Positions 22,009 through 33,923 of a stretch of DNA of 64,000 nucleotides are shown in pieces. Numbering within the stretch: the first letter of the stretch is position 1; each line of letters starts with the position of its first letter. The DNA lies in NCBI GenBank assembly GCA_031772625.1, contig CM062815.1:605291980-605355979 (forward strand), given 5' to 3'. Source of the DNA: Pinus tabuliformis. Taxonomy: Eukaryota; Streptophyta; Pinopsida; Pinales; Pinaceae. A program made the translations under genes and the position numbers. The notes under the pieces were generated by a model. The model was not told the DNA's origin. It saw only the letters and a program-made list of their open reading frames with translations, and did no database searches.

Positions 22009-23578
22009 CCCCTGATAGGGGTGGACAAGTGGTAAATCGACGGTCCTCATTTGGTATGCTCATAGGGAGGAGTATCCAAAAACTATGATGGTTAAGTTAA
22101 GAGGCCTATTTGAATTCATGGCATTGTTGGAAGTTTGGATGATGAATTTTGGGAGGAGAGAGTATTGTAGGCAGTGTGCCAGGGACCATGGGTACTCTCC
22201 TGGGTGTTGTCTTTGTAGGCATAGTGCAGTGGAAGGCCAACTCGTAGTATATTGGAATGATTATGGCTCTCCAATAAGTGTTTGGGATCCAGGAACGACT
22301 CTGAGTGGTGATTTGGTGTCTGCTTGGGAGCTTAGGCCCTTTTCCCCAATTTGGCTTACAAATTCATGGTGGTCTACCCTTCCTGTGACAAGAAGGTAAT
22401 CCTGGTTCATTGGGTTTATTGGTCTCAGCAATCTGTCAATTTTCCTTTGGCTAAACTCTGGAATAACTTTGAAGAGGTCTTTGTTGAACTTTGGGGTTTG
22501 TGTCTTGAATTTTTCAGTGTTCATAATTATGGCTTTATTCTTGGTTTTAGTATGTGTTTTTGCAATCTTGGTTCTAGTTGGTGCTCTTGTTTTGGGACAA
22601 CCTTGGTGGTATTTCAGGTTTGTTGCTGGACCAAAATACCTCTCAGTCTCCCCTTAAGCTTATTTAGTCTCTTGAATTGTTGTTGTTCTGGGGTCGATGT
22701 TTCATGGGTTTTCTCTTAGACCATTTGGGAGGAGGATTTAAGCATCTAGGGGTCTGTGAATTTTAGTGTCATGTCCCTTTTGGGTACGTACTTGGTTTCC
22801 TAAAAGTTCTATTATTCTACAGGTTGTGATTCCTACCCCTCTTCTGTTCGAAGATATAAGGACTTCTTAAAGGTCTCGACAGTCAGCTCTATATGTTTGA
22901 GGGCAATGCCGCGTCAGAGTGGGAGGCCTCGCCATGGGGTTGGACAAAACCTCAATACAGGTTGCCCAACTCATACTCACAGTCCTTCCTCAAGTAATTC
23001 GTCCAACATGGATCGTGAGGAGGAATTGGCTCTCACTCCGGACCATTCTCCAGGTCATGTAGTCACTCTCGCCTCCTTGGATTCCATAGCATAACAACTA
23101 AGAGATATTCAGGTCAATATGGACATTATTCGAGATCACATGTACAAGAACGCTAATGAACTAGTTGCTTATATGAATGACATTCAATTCATCCAGAACG
23201 AGATCTTAGAGAAGTTGGATAGCCTTCGAAGAAGCCATCATCAAACAAATGATCATATTCACAATCTAGAAGCCCGAGTGGAGGACATTAACTTCCGCAT
23301 GCATGAGCATGTCGGTTATTTTTCTGCTCCCCCTGTACTCCCCCACATCCCCCTCCTTGATATGCTGCTATTAGTGTTTGGTCTTTTTGTCTCCTTTACA
23401 CGATGTGGTACTTGTAAGCCTCGCGGAAGTAATGCATGTAAAGTTGTGTTTGTGGCATCCTCTGCCCCCCAATCCGAACAAGTTTGGTCAGAATGACGCA
23501 ATGGGGGTTGTTGAGACATATTTTGTAATCTTTTTTTTGATGAAAATATAATAGAAGAACTTTGATTGACAAAAAAAA
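22009..23578 (+). mobile_element. Retroposed insert with A-tail and about 20-bp target duplication
   Basis: The flanks 21988-22008 and 23579-23598 are imperfect direct repeats sharing AAAATTAGTA-type sequence, and the insert ends in A8 (23571-23578). That is the signature of target-primed reverse transcription. The 3' end resembles plant LINE 3' UTRs (TTGTAATCTTTTTTTTGATG). Inside, a frame at 22906-23494 (one TAA) encodes MPRQSGRPRHG and a short coiled coil (IQNEILEKLDSLRR). No RT or endonuclease was found, so it may be a truncated LINE, a processed transcript or a chimera. Confidence 0.6.
22906..23496 (+). pseudogene. Unrecognised ORF in the retroposed insert
   Basis: Starting at MPRQSGRPRHG, about 195 codons with one internal TAA at 23092 (in a CAA-like context). 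It is Ser/Pro-rich, then a predicted coiled coil (DIQFIQNEILEKLDSLRRSH, followed by HNLEARVEDINFRM), then a hydrophobic tail that may be 3' UTR. The layout recalls short Gag N-termini of plant LTR elements, but I do not recognise it. Confidence 0.35.
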
Positions 23579-23598
23579 TAGGAAAACAAAATTAGTAG

Positions 23599-24156
23599 AT
23601 ATTATACAACACATTATCCAATCAGTAACTTGTAACCCAAGATCACTTTGCATAAGTACCCATCTAAGAAACCTTAATCAACTTTGTCATAAGATTTTAC
23701 CAAGTCCATTTTGATTATTATTGCCTCTGATTTATTTTTCTTCATTGAATGAATACACTCTTGTGCCACCACTATAACATCATAATATGTCTATTTTCCA
23801 AAAACCCAACTTCTTCTTTGGACACACCTTTTGACAATATTCTTTTAATTATATTTGATATATTCTTATAAACCACATTACATAAATAAATTTGTATAAA
23901 CTCATTAAAAGAAGAAGTATTATTACTTTTTGGTATAAATGCTAAAAACACCACATTAAAAGCACCAGATACTCTTCCCTGAGATCTAGATTCTTCAAAA
24001 GCCATCAAAATATCATTTCCCAAAATCTCAAAAAAGTCTAAACATAATTCTACAATCCATCCATGATCAGTCCCTAGACTTTTATCTTTTTGAAACCTTT
24101 TCAACACATATTCAACCTTCGAAATGTTCACAGGACAAAAAAATGTTAAGAATATC
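23599..24156 (-). pseudogene. LINE2 ORF2: RT N-terminal part
   Basis: Frame reads VEYVLKRFQKDKSLGTDHGW, LCLDFFEILGNDILMAFEES, FLAFIPKSNNTSSFNEF, the motif IYLCNVVYKNISNIIKRILS and VGFLENRHIM, the classical entry into a LINE RT domain. It is interrupted at 24156 by the copia-type element and resumes in frame at 37888. Confidence 0.8.
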
Positions 24157-25801
24157 CGTTGGCAATATGATACAGGTGTTGTCCTTGATGGAAACTTGCA
24201 TATATGATGAATGATAGTAGTGCAATAGGTTAACAGCAAAAGATTACAGATCAGACTCCATAGATTAAAGAAAGAGAATGATTTAAGAAGTATACGTTGG
24301 TTCACTTTGTTGAAGCAGCATGCACACGTGGGTTAACAAAACAAAAGGAGCGTATACGTATGCACGCACTTTCACAGAATGAAAAGCACGTATGGGATGG
24401 AAAATCAAGGTTTGAGGTTTTGGTCCGAGGTATTGGTCCGAGGTTTTGGTTCGAGGTATTGACAAAGGATCTAAGTATATAAGAAGGAGAAGATCAAAAG
24501 GCTAAGTGTGCAAGTAATGAATATCTTATGAAGATCAAATATGCATGTTATGGGTTTCTGGTGCTTTGCTTGATCTGAACTAAGGATGAACCTAAGCGGT
24601 TGATGATGGATCAGGTTCATAAGACCTGAAATGTATTATCATTATGTGGTTTGATCATGGATAATCTAGATTTGGATGCTAACGCATGTTTTATTCTGTA
24701 AATGTTATGATTTGGGTATGAATGAAGTCTGGAATAGCTATGAAGTTTTTAGTTAGTATTTGCAGATGTATACACTGGTTCGCCTTGGTCAAGGCGCATA
24801 TACATACCGGTTCGGTACTTAAAAGTAGCGTATACATTATGAGATATGATGTTTGAAGTTGCAGTTGGTTTTGGTTGTTGATGCAGAGTTCTGGGTTCTA
24901 CTCTATGTTTTGGTGATTGTGTTCTGGTCACAGTATTCTGAATGTTTAGATTGATTAATTGTGATTTGCGTAAGCATTGATGGGCTTTTAGCGATTGGTT
25001 GTATTGCAGTGGTGATTGATATTGAGCTTCAATGTTGCTGATGGGTCCAGTATGAAAATTGGATGAAATGTGGCCTTCATATTGTGTTGTTATGTACCAG
25101 GAGTATCCAGTTTGAAAATTTATGAAATGTGGTCCCTAGAGGAAGAGAGAAGGTCATAGCCTTCTGTAGGCCGGTGCCTACGTACTGGTAAACATATCAA
25201 CCAGTACAAGAGCTAGGGGGTTGGAGCTCCCTTCTTGTAGTAGCTGGAGAACGAGAGAAGGCCGTAGCCTTCTGTAGGTTGGCGCCTACGTACTAGTAAA
25301 CATATCGGCTAGTATAAGAGCTAGGGGGTTGTAGCTCCCTTCCAGTAGAAGCTAGAGAATGAGAGAAGGTTGTAACCTTCTGCAGGTGGGTTCCTGCATA
25401 CTAGTATGATTCTGCACTAGTACAAGATTGTAAACAGGTTTTTCTTATATTAAAAGAAGACAGAGACAACAAAAACAGGTGGTTTTTCTCCTGCATTGGG
25501 TTTCCACCTTAAATCTTGGTGTTCATGTGTGTTGCTTATGTGTAATTTCTTATTCTGTTACTACTGCACATGGTTATTGTTTAAATGGTTAATTAAGTAC
25601 TGATGCATTGATTAAATATCAACATATGATGAATTAACTAAATCATAAGTTCACTGGATATACGTTGGTTGCCTTAAGAACGGTTACGTGCACATGGGAG
25701 TTCCCTTCATTGAAATAGCATATATAAATTTGATTATGAAAAGAAAAAGTTAGTGAGTTGATAACACTAATTCACCCCCCCTCTCGGTATTATTCCGAAC
25801 A
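24157..25801 (+). repeat. 5' LTR of the copia-type element
   Basis: It starts with GTTGGCAATATGATACAGG (first T mutated to C) and ends CTCTCGGTATTATTCCGAACA. It contains GCGTATAC motifs (24290-24360, 24770-24835, 25660-25735) and a 108-bp tandem repeat at 25145-25440. Length 1645 bp. Confidence 0.85.
25145..25440 (+). repeat. Three tandem 108-bp units with internal hairpins in the LTR
   Basis: GAGAGAAGG recurs at 25145, 25253 and 25361, exactly 108 bp apart. Each unit contains AGAAGG...CCTTCT, a stem around TACTGGTA/CCAGTA and a GAGCTAGGGGGTT...AGCTCCC stem. The other LTR has the same units at 37220, 37328 and 37436. Confidence 0.8.
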
Positions 25802-25803
25802 AT

Positions 25804-25815
25804 TGGTATCAGAGC
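25804..25815 (+). other. Primer-binding site (initiator Met tRNA)
   Basis: TGGTATCAGAGC lies two bases after the LTR end, a perfect match to the usual plant copia site. Confidence 0.85.
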
Positions 25816-25863
25816 AGCTCCTTTGATAGAAGCTTGATTGCCTAAAGGAGATCCGTAGAAACA

Positions 25864-27240
25864 ATGGGAAAGAAGCTAAAGAAGAAAGTGCCTAAGACGA
25901 AGAAGACATCTCAAAGGAACAATGAAAACAGGAGAGACAATTGGCCATCAGGTGGAAGCAAGTATTCAGATTCAGAATCACCTCATATTGAAGATGAACA
26001 AGAAAAAGAAGCATCAAGTACAAATTTTTTGTCTTCTCATGATTCTTTTATGTTCATGCAATGTTGAAGATATTGAAAGTGATAGTGAAAGAATATAGAG
26101 GCAAAAGTTAAAAGACTCACAGATAAAATTAGAGATCAACAAGATGTATTTAACAAAAGGGAGTGTGCCTTCAAAGAAGAAGTTACCAAATTAAAAGCTC
26201 AGTTGCAGGAAGGAAACAAAGTAAGAAAGCAGTACAAGGAAAAGGAAGATCAATGTCAAAAGCTGCAGGATGAAGTGACATCATTAAGAAATGAAGTAAA
26301 TGAAAAGAGTTCAACAATCAAGAGACTTAAACATAGATCCAATTACTATGAAAGTCTTGAAGCTGAGATCACCTCTCTAAAAGAAGATCTTGAAAATTAA
26401 AATAAGCAGAATGAAGAACTACCTCAAGCAGATGAAGAACAAGAAAATGAGAATCTCAAATTAAGGCAACAAGTGGAAGAAGGAAGAAAGGTTGAAGAAA
26501 TCATGAAGAAGCAATATCTCGAAAAGGAATAGCAATATCAGGTTGAGGTAAATATCCTAAAAGGTAAATTAGAAGAAAAGGATAATCTTCTACGATTTCA
26601 AGATAGTACTAAGATTTTGGATGACATTCTTAGTAGTCAAAGGTCTACTGCCATCAAATTTGGTCTTCATTTTCATGAAACTGTTAAAGGTGAATCTAGC
26701 TCACAAACTGAAGCAAGGAAATCTGATGAAAAATCTAAAATGCTCAACAAGGAGATAAGAGGTCAACCCCATCAACAACCAAGGAAATAAAGTCTTCAAT
26801 GAAAATCATTTACTCCTAACCATGAAAGTGATAATCGACTCTTTCCTCTGATGAGTAATGGTGAATGTTTTATATGTCATAATTTTGGACATGTTGCAAC
26901 AAGATGCAGAAGTAGAATGGTTCAAGCTAATAATCGTCACACAGAAACATCATCAACTTCCAGGTACTTTAAGGGATATTGTTTTTCTTGCAATATGTTT
27001 GGTCACAAAGCCATTGACTGTTATAGAGAGAATATGAAACATATAAGATGTTATGTTTGTAACAAGTTTGGGCATATAGCAAAAGAGTGCAGGAGAAATT
27101 TTTGGCCAACGTATCAAAAGGAGCAAACATCATCACACTCCAAGGTATGGAAGAAGAAGGAAGTACAATCAGAAGGATGTGGCATAGCTCAGTATATAGA
27201 CATAACAGACTCAGGGGGAGCTGAAAGTGTGAAACTTTAG
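25864..27240 (+). pseudogene. gag: Copia-type gag with coiled coil and three CCHC knuckles
   Basis: From ATG 25864 (MGKKLKKKVPKTKK) the product has a basic start, an acidic Ser-rich stretch, a long coiled coil (26100-26640; KLQDEVTSLRNEVNEKSSTI), the family block ILDDILSSQRSTAIKFG and three perfect CX2CX4HX4C knuckles: CFICHNFGHVATRC, CFSCNMFGHKAIDC and CYVCNKFGHIAKEC. Stops and frame changes near 26065-26100 and elsewhere break it. The knuckles bind the packaged RNA. No protease motif follows before the nested element begins at 27453. Confidence 0.8.
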
Positions 27241-27452
27241 TATTCCAATTCTCATACGCAGTTATCATGAATACAAGTCGCGTATATATGCGAGTTAAAA
27301 GTTGCACAGTCACGTATATGGTGTTTTGAGGAAGAAGCAGTGGGACAGACTTAGGAAAAGGGGTTTGATATGGTTTAGTCAATTATCAATTATCTTTTAT
27401 GTTCTGATTGATGATGATTACAGTCTGGTAATGATATGTAGAAGTGTTTTTG

Positions 27453-27785
27453 TGTTGGGTCCCTATAATACTAGTGATTACCCCATTACTATTGTAGTTG
27501 TACCCCTTATTAATATTGTTGTGCCCCTATTATCCCCATATTGTTATTACTGTGCCCCATAGAATCCCTCTATTGTTATTTTTGTGGCTTTATATTATTA
27601 TTGTTAGGTCGGCTGGGTTATATTGTGACTCCTTATACTCCTATATCTAGAAAGGAGGTTTTGTCATTTGAATCATCCAAGAATTGTTCATTTATGTAAT
27701 GTAAAGGAGATTGCCCCCTCGAAGAGGTTGAATTCTAAGGCATTGATATATCTTTTCTATCTTTTCTTGAGCTGGTTTCATAACA
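27453..27785 (+). repeat. 5' LTR of the chromovirus-like element
   Basis: It begins TGTTGGGTCCCTATAAT and ends GGTTTCATAACA. It carries an 8-bp insertion near 27530 relative to the 3' LTR. Confidence 0.9.
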
Positions 27786-27787
27786 TT

Positions 27788-27799
27788 TGGTATCAGATC
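27788..27799 (+). other. Primer-binding site of the chromovirus-like element
   Basis: TGGTATCAGATC, two mismatches to the initiator-Met site. Confidence 0.75.
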
Positions 27800-28462
27800 T
27801 TTGGATTTTAGGGTTTCGCTGCTCCAAACAGGTCATTGTGGCATTTTTGCTAGAACTTTTTTTCTACGATGTTTCAGAAGCTAAAAAAAAACCCATTTGA
27901 GAAGACGTTGCGCTGAATCTCAGGTACGAATTTTAGAGCTTTTCGCACTATATTTGCAGAGATATGATCTGAGGAAGTTGGTCTTTTTGCATACTCCTGA
28001 ATTACATTCCAAATAGGTGACCTAGGGCAAATCGTCATAACTTTCTCTCTGAGCATCGGATTGAAATTTCGTAAGAAGCTACAAAAAGAGGACGGACTAT
28101 AGTTTCTTGTATATATTTTTCAGAGCCAAAGATCAAAACAAGGACACGTGGCATGTCGTACAAGTTCGCTCTACTGAACTAGTCTATAATCAGGTCACTG
28201 TGGGAGATTTGACATAACTCTTCCTTGGAGAATCCAATTGGGATCAGCCTGGTGGCATTGGAAAGAGGACACAGAGGTCTACTATAGGTCACAATTTCAG
28301 AACTGGATGATCAGAATTACAAAGATACATCAGAGGCAATATCGAGCTCCTACAAAGTGAAAAAATGTGTGTAGATTTTTTTAAATTTTTGCTTAAGCTT
28401 GGTTTGAAAAATTATTTTGAAGGAATTCAAAGGGCATAGTAGAGCATTATTATTGGTAACTG
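27800..28462 (+). other. Untranslated leader of the chromovirus-like element
   Basis: About 660 bp between the primer-binding site and the gag ATG with no long frame. It presumably holds packaging signals, but I recognise none. Confidence 0.6.
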
Positions 28463-30306
28463 ATGCCCAGAGGAAAGAAAATGCAAACACCTAGTAAGAA
28501 ACCTAAAAGCTCTAGCATGACTCATGAAGAAGAGGAAGAAATGCTACATGATATATCAAAATTACAAGACCAAGTGCAACAAATGTCAGTCTCACAAAAG
28601 CTAAAAGAAGCTAAGATAAATGGCATGGAATCTAAGATAAAGGGCGTGGAAGCTAAGATGAATGGCATGGAAGCTAATATGGACGATTGGAAGACAGACA
28701 TAGAAGTATTGAAGACAAATATGAATAAGTTGCTACAAGAAATGGTCACTAATGGTGAAAGGGTAGTAAAGGAAACTCATGATGAGAACAAAAGAAATGT
28801 TAATCATGATTCCATAGACCCTAATGTTGGATCGAAGATCCACCATATTCCAAAAATCGATATGAGGAAGTTTGATGGCAAGGATCCCGCAACATGGATA
28901 TTACAGATGGAGCAATTTTTTGATCTCAATAATGTGCAAAACACACAAAAGGTACGTATTGCAACTTTATATTTGGAACCAAATCAGTTTGTATGGTATC
29001 AATGGCTTTGCTCTCGTAAACAAATTATCACTTGGGCAATTTTTACGGAAGAATTGATAGCACATTATGAGGATACAAAAGCAACACTTTTTTTAGCCAA
29101 TTGATAAGTCTCAAACAAAAGGGTTCAATAATGGAGCACATTGAGGAGTTCCAAAAATTGAACATAAGGGTAAAAAATATTCCAGAGGAGCATAGGATTG
29201 ATGTGTTCATAGGGACTTTAAAGGATAATATCCAACATGATGTTCGCCTTTGGGAACCTGATTCATTAGAGAAGGCATTCAGGTTAGCAAGAAAAATGGA
29301 AAGCAAAATTATGGCAACCAGGAAGCATACCACTCACAACTATAAAGATGGAAGTGTTGTTGCCCCTAGTCTTCCACAACCTATAAGGTTGACACCACAA
29401 AAATTGGAAGAAAAAAGAGCAAAAGGGCTTTGTTACAGTTGTGATAGCAAATACACTAAAGGTCATAAGTGTGCTGAGAAGAAATTATTCTACATAGATT
29501 GTGAAGAGGAAGAAGAAAAGGAGCAAGAAAGGTCAAAAGAAGAGGATATACTCCAGGAACAAAGCCTAGATAAAGAAGAAATGAATCCGACCATATCTTG
29601 TAATGCATTGGCGGGAATTACCACTCCTCAAACCATCAAGATAGAAGGACAAATCAAGAAGAAAAAGGTAATAGTGTTGATTGATTCAGGAAGTACCCAC
29701 AATTTTATTCATTGTAAGGTAGCAAAAGAATTGAATTGCTTCCTATATCCAGCACCAGAGTGTCAAGTGATGGTTGCAAATGGAGGAACAATAAATTGCT
29801 CTGGAAAGTGCCATAATATCAAGCTATCCATGGGAGAATATGTATTGACTAGCCCAATGCTTTCCATTCCAATGGGAGGTGTTGATGTTGTACTAGGAGT
29901 CCAATGGCTACAATCCTTGGGTACAATAGCTTTTAATTTTCAAGAACTTTTCATGAAATTTTCTATGGAAGGAAAGGAAGTTGAATTAAGGGGTATTGCA
30001 GGGAAACCAGGAAAGATAATCAGCTCTAATGGTATGACAAAGCTTCTAAAAAAGGAACAAAGAGGTGTAATTGCACAATTATGTTCGCTAGATGTTTCCA
30101 CATTGGAATCATCTATTTCTCCAGATCTCCAAAAAGTCTTGGACAATCATTCCAAGGTATTTGAGACTCCCAAAGGTCTCCCACCTATTCGTGATCATGA
30201 TCATGCTATTCATCTGATTCCAGGAAGTGTTCCTCCAAACATCAGGCCGTACAGATATCCCTATGCCAAAAGAGTGAAATTGAACGTATGGTTGCAGAAA
30301 TGCTAG
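28463..30306 (+). pseudogene. gag: Chromovirus-like gag and protease, one frameshift
   Basis: ATG 28463 opens a 213-codon frame: basic start (MPRGKKMQTPSKKPK), heptad-like coiled coil (MESKIKGVEAKMNGMEANM), then the retrotransposon gag domain (FDGKDPATWILQMEQFF). In a run of seven T at about 29086-29092 the frame shifts and continues in the next frame (LKQKGSIMEHIEEFQKLN) to the knuckle CYSCDSKYTKGHKC and the aspartic protease VLIDSGSTHNFI (catalytic DSG, about 29674). This frame ends at 30304-30306 after a second shift near 30268. Without the two shifts gag and pol would be one polyprotein, as is usual in chromoviruses. Confidence 0.85.
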
Positions 30307-33074
30307 AGGCTGGTATAATTCAACCGAGTCAAAGTTCTTTCTCTGCTCCAGTAGTATTGGTGCACAAGAAGGATGGATCATGGCGCATGTGTCCGGATTA
30401 TAGGGAGCTCAACAAGCTCACTATTAAAGATAAGTTCCCCATTCCTGTCATTGATGAATTACTGGATGAATTGCATGGATCAATTTACTTCACCAAGTTG
30501 GATCTTCGTTCAGGATATCATCAAATCAGAATGAAGACTGAAGACATTCCGAAAACAGCATTTAGAACTCATGAGGGTCATTATGAATTTTTGGTCATGC
30601 CTTTTGGCCTTACCAATGCACCTTCAACATTTCAAGGTTTGATGAATTCAATTTTCAAACCATTCCTTAGAAAATTTGTGTTAGTATTTTTTGATGATAT
30701 ACTAATCTACAACAAGTCTTGGAAGGATCATGTTGAACATGTTGACAGGGTGCTACAACTATTGGAGGAGAAACAATTATATGCAAAAAGATCCAAATGT
30801 TTCTTTGGAGTACAAGAGGTGGAATATCTGGGTCATATTGTATCTCATGAAGGAGTTAAGGTAGACCCTAGCAAAATTAAAGCCATTAAGGAATGGAAAA
30901 TCCCCACATCCATAAAGCATCTGCGAGGATTTCTCGGGTTGACAGGGTATTATCGCAAGTTTGTTAAGAATTATGGGAGAATAGCAGCACCTCTAACAAC
31001 ATTATTGAAGAAAGATGCATTTTCATGGACTCCAGAAGCAACAAAGGCCTTTGAACATCTTAAAGAGGCAATGTGCCAAGCACCGGTCTTAGCTACACCG
31101 GACTTCACAAAAACCTTTATTGTGGAATGTGATGCTTCAGGAAATGGAATTGGTGCTGTTTTAATGCAAGATGAAAGACCCATTGCTTTTGAAAGTCGTC
31201 CAATCAAGGGAAAGTTTTTACACAAAGCTATTTATGAGAAGGAAATGTTGGCAATACTCCATGCACTTAAGAAATGGCGACCCTACCTAATGGGAAGACA
31301 CTTCAAGGTAAAAAAGGATCATGATAGCCTTAAATACTTTTTAGAACAAAGATTATCCTCTGAAGAGCAACAAAAGTGGGTCACAAAGATGTTGGGTTAT
31401 GACTTTGAAATCATCTACAAAAAAGGGAAGCAAAATGTGGTGGCAGATGCACTCTCAAGAAAGGATGAGGATGTGGAAGCATTGTTGTGCGCCATTTCTA
31501 TTATCCAACCAGATTGGATAAACGAAGCAAGGGAGGAATGGAAGAATGACGAAGAAGTGTGGGCACTTATTCGAAAATTACAACAAGATTCCAGTATGTC
31601 TGATACATTTAGCTGGAAAAATGATTCGTTATGGTACAAAGATCGCTTATACCTCTGTAAGAATTCCCAGCTAAAACAAAAGATTCTTATGGAATTGCAC
31701 ACTTCTCCCTTAGGAGGGCACTCAGGATTTTTAAAAACTTACCACAGGGTTAAGAAGGAATTTTTTTGGGATGGCCTTAAATCAGATATTCAAAAGTTTG
31801 TGGCGGAATGTTTGGTTTGCCAACAAAATAAAGTTGAAACAATTAAGACACCGGGTCTATTACAACCTTTATCCATTCCAAGCCAACGTTGGGAGGAGGT
31901 TTCAATGGATTTTATCACAGGTTTACCCAAGTCTGAGGGAAAGAGTGTCATCATGGTGGTAGTTGACAGACTTACCAAGTATGCACACTTTTGTGCATTA
32001 TCACATCCATTTAAAGCCAGTACAGTTTCTACTGCATTTATGGAAACAATTCAAAAGCTACATGGAAACCCAAAGATTATTGTAAGTGACAGAGATCCCA
32101 TTTTCACTGGAAATTTTTGGACAGAATTATTTTCTTGTCTTGGTACTCAGTTAGCTCATAGCTCATCTTATCATCCTCAATCTGATGGGCAAACTGAGAT
32201 AGTAAACAAATGTTTGGAAGGATATCTTCGTTGCTTTGTATCTGATAAACAGACACAATGGGTCAAATGGTTGCCTCTGGCTGAATGGTGGTATAACACT
32301 TCCTTCCATACAACAACAAAAATGACCCCATTTATGGCACTTTATGGGTATCAGCCACCATCCATCACATCATATTTAAGAGAAAATTCTAAGGTTCAAG
32401 CAGTGGAACATCACATCAAACATCAACAACAAGTCCTCCAACTCTTAAAGGATAACCTCTTGTTGGCACAGAATAGAATGAAACAACAGGCAGATCAACA
32501 TCGCAGCGAAAGAAGTTTTGATGTAGGTGATTGGGTATTCCTACGGCTACAACCATATAAGCAAATGTCCCTCAAGCAAGCTAAGAAGGATAATAAATTA
32601 TCACCAAAGTATTATGGTCCATACAAGGTGTTGCAAAAGATTGGTACTATGGCATACAAATTGGAGCTTCCTGCAGCTTCTCGATTGCACCCAGTTTTCC
32701 ATGTTTCATGTTTAAAGAAGGTTATAGGCGACAAGCTCCCAGTTCAAACAATATTGCCAGAACTTGACAAGGAAGGAAAAATTATATTGGAACCGGAAGC
32801 AGTCACAGAAACAAGAACTCGACAGCTACGAAATCGATCAATTTCGGAGTATCTTATCAAGTGGAAGAACTTATCAGCTGAAGATTCCACATGGGAGGAT
32901 GAGAATTTTATACAGAAGCATCCAAAACTATCAAGCGTTGAGGACAACACTTTTTTGAAGGAGAGGGGCATGTTGGGTCCCTATAATACTAGTGATTACC
33001 CCATTACTATTGTAGTTGTACCCCTTATTAATATTGTTGTGCCCCTATTATATTGTTATTACTGTGCCCCATAG
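30288..33074 (+). CDS. pol: Chromovirus-like pol: RT, RNase H, integrase, chromodomain
   Basis: A 928-codon open frame. [49 protein letters not shown] and the catalytic box FFDD (usual YxDD). RNase [16 protein letters not shown] and ADALSRK. Integrase: HHCC zinc domain ([19 protein letters not shown]), then core Asp in MDFITGLP, Asp in VSDRDPIF and Glu in [10 protein letters not shown]-terminal chromodomain [16 protein letters not shown], which in chromoviruses directs integration to marked chromatin. The start is arbitrary because the frame is cut from gag-protease by a one-base shift near 30268. It has no stop and reads through the polypurine tract about 100 bp into the 3' LTR. Confidence 0.9.
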   Translation: MVAEMLEAGIIQPSQSSFSAPVVLVHKKDGSWRMCPDYRELNKLTIKDKFPIPVIDELLDELHGSIYFTKLDLRSGYHQIRMKTEDIPKTAFRTHEGHYEFLVMPFGLTNAPSTFQGLMNSIFKPFLRKFVLVFFDDILIYNKSWKDHVEHVDRVLQLLEEKQLYAKRSKCFFGVQEVEYLGHIVSHEGVKVDPSKIKAIKEWKIPTSIKHLRGFLGLTGYYRKFVKNYGRIAAPLTTLLKKDAFSWTPEATKAFEHLKEAMCQAPVLATPDFTKTFIVECDASGNGIGAVLMQDERPIAFESRPIKGKFLHKAIYEKEMLAILHALKKWRPYLMGRHFKVKKDHDSLKYFLEQRLSSEEQQKWVTKMLGYDFEIIYKKGKQNVVADALSRKDEDVEALLCAISIIQPDWINEAREEWKNDEEVWALIRKLQQDSSMSDTFSWKNDSLWYKDRLYLCKNSQLKQKILMELHTSPLGGHSGFLKTYHRVKKEFFWDGLKSDIQKFVAECLVCQQNKVETIKTPGLLQPLSIPSQRWEEVSMDFITGLPKSEGKSVIMVVVDRLTKYAHFCALSHPFKASTVSTAFMETIQKLHGNPKIIVSDRDPIFTGNFWTELFSCLGTQLAHSSSYHPQSDGQTEIVNKCLEGYLRCFVSDKQTQWVKWLPLAEWWYNTSFHTTTKMTPFMALYGYQPPSITSYLRENSKVQAVEHHIKHQQQVLQLLKDNLLLAQNRMKQQADQHRSERSFDVGDWVFLRLQPYKQMSLKQAKKDNKLSPKYYGPYKVLQKIGTMAYKLELPAASRLHPVFHVSCLKKVIGDKLPVQTILPELDKEGKIILEPEAVTETRTRQLRNRSISEYLIKWKNLSAEDSTWEDENFIQKHPKLSSVEDNTFLKERGMLGPYNTSDYPITIVVVPLINIVVPLLYCYYCAP

Positions 33075-33288
33075 AATCCCTCTATTGTTATTTTTGTGGC
33101 TTTATATTGTTATTGTTAGGTCAGCTAGGTTATATTGTGACTCCTTATACTCCTATATATAGAAAGGAGGTTTCGTCATTTGAATCATCCAAGAATTGTT
33201 CATTTATGTAATGTAAAGGAGGTTGCCCCCTCGAAGAGGCTGAATTCTAAGGTGTTGCTCTATCTTTTCTTGAGCTGGTTTCATAAAA
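32971..33288 (+). repeat. 3' LTR of the chromovirus-like element
   Basis: It starts TGTTGGGTCCC after GAAGGAGAGGGGCA and ends TTTCATAAAA, one base off the CA end of the 5' copy. Confidence 0.9.
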
Positions 33289-33491
33289 TTTTTGCCCTCA
33301 TAAGTTGTTGATTATGATGCCTTGATGATTCTTACTGACAAATGCAATGATCAGATCTGACAGTGAACAGATGACATAGGTTTAGGGGAGAATATGCTTC
33401 TAATAATGCATTGTTGGCATTATACATGATGATACTAATACTGCTTGATCCACATAGTTGCTTTGATTCAGATGACTCTTTTGATGATGGA

Positions 33492-33923
33492 TGTAGTATA
33501 CCTAGGGGGGATAATATGGGGTACAGAGGGAGGTACCCAAGGGAATAATGTAATAATGGGATGGGCCATAGTTAATAAATAAAGTGGTTAACCCGCATCA
33601 TGTAAGGGACCGCAAGTAGTTAGCAATAATGTAATAAGCCCATTGTATTAGATATATGGTATTGAGAGAACCATGGTAATGACACATGGTATTGTATGTA
33701 TGAGGCCTATATAGAGGCTAGAGACTCCCAAGGAGAGATGTCAAGGAATATTGTATGGACAAGCATATGGCTTGCGGAGTGTTCTCCTTCCTTAAGGAGT
33801 GATTATATGGTGTTGCCCTACCTTAAGGGTTTTTATATTAATAAAGATTTGAAGTTTATCTATTTATATATTGTTCTTAGTATATTTTCTATTTTCATAT
33901 ATTTTCAGGTCAGATCTATTATA
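33492..33923 (+). repeat. 5' LTR of the small gypsy element
   Basis: 432 bp, followed after two bases by a TGGTATCAAAGC primer site. It is very similar to 35686-36122, with scattered substitutions. Confidence 0.85.

Larger units (their letters stand above)
27453..33288 (+). mobile_element. Ty3/gypsy chromovirus-like element, nearly complete
   Basis: LTRs 27453-27785 and 32971-33288; primer-binding site TGGTATCAGATC at 27788 (10 of 12 to initiator Met tRNA); gag, protease, RT, RNase H, integrase and chromodomain in order; polypurine tract GAAGGAGAGGGGCA just before the 3' LTR. TTTTTG precedes and follows the element (27447-27452; 33289-33294), the TSD allowing for a T-run. LTRs differ by roughly nine substitutions and two indels. 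Two single-base frameshifts interrupt gag-pol. The GHKC-type knuckle and chromodomain suggest a Reina-like chromovirus (inference). It sits inside the copia-type element. Confidence 0.9.

Noticed and set aside
25145..25440. CRISPR-like array (regular 108-bp spacing)
   Set aside because: The units are direct tandem copies without distinct spacers and belong to a plant LTR.
27302..27562. Open frame of 86 codons at the 5' LTR of the chromovirus-like element
   Set aside because: It spans the boundary of two elements and repeats the tail that the pol frame acquires from the 3' LTR, so it is an accidental product of the LTR sequence.
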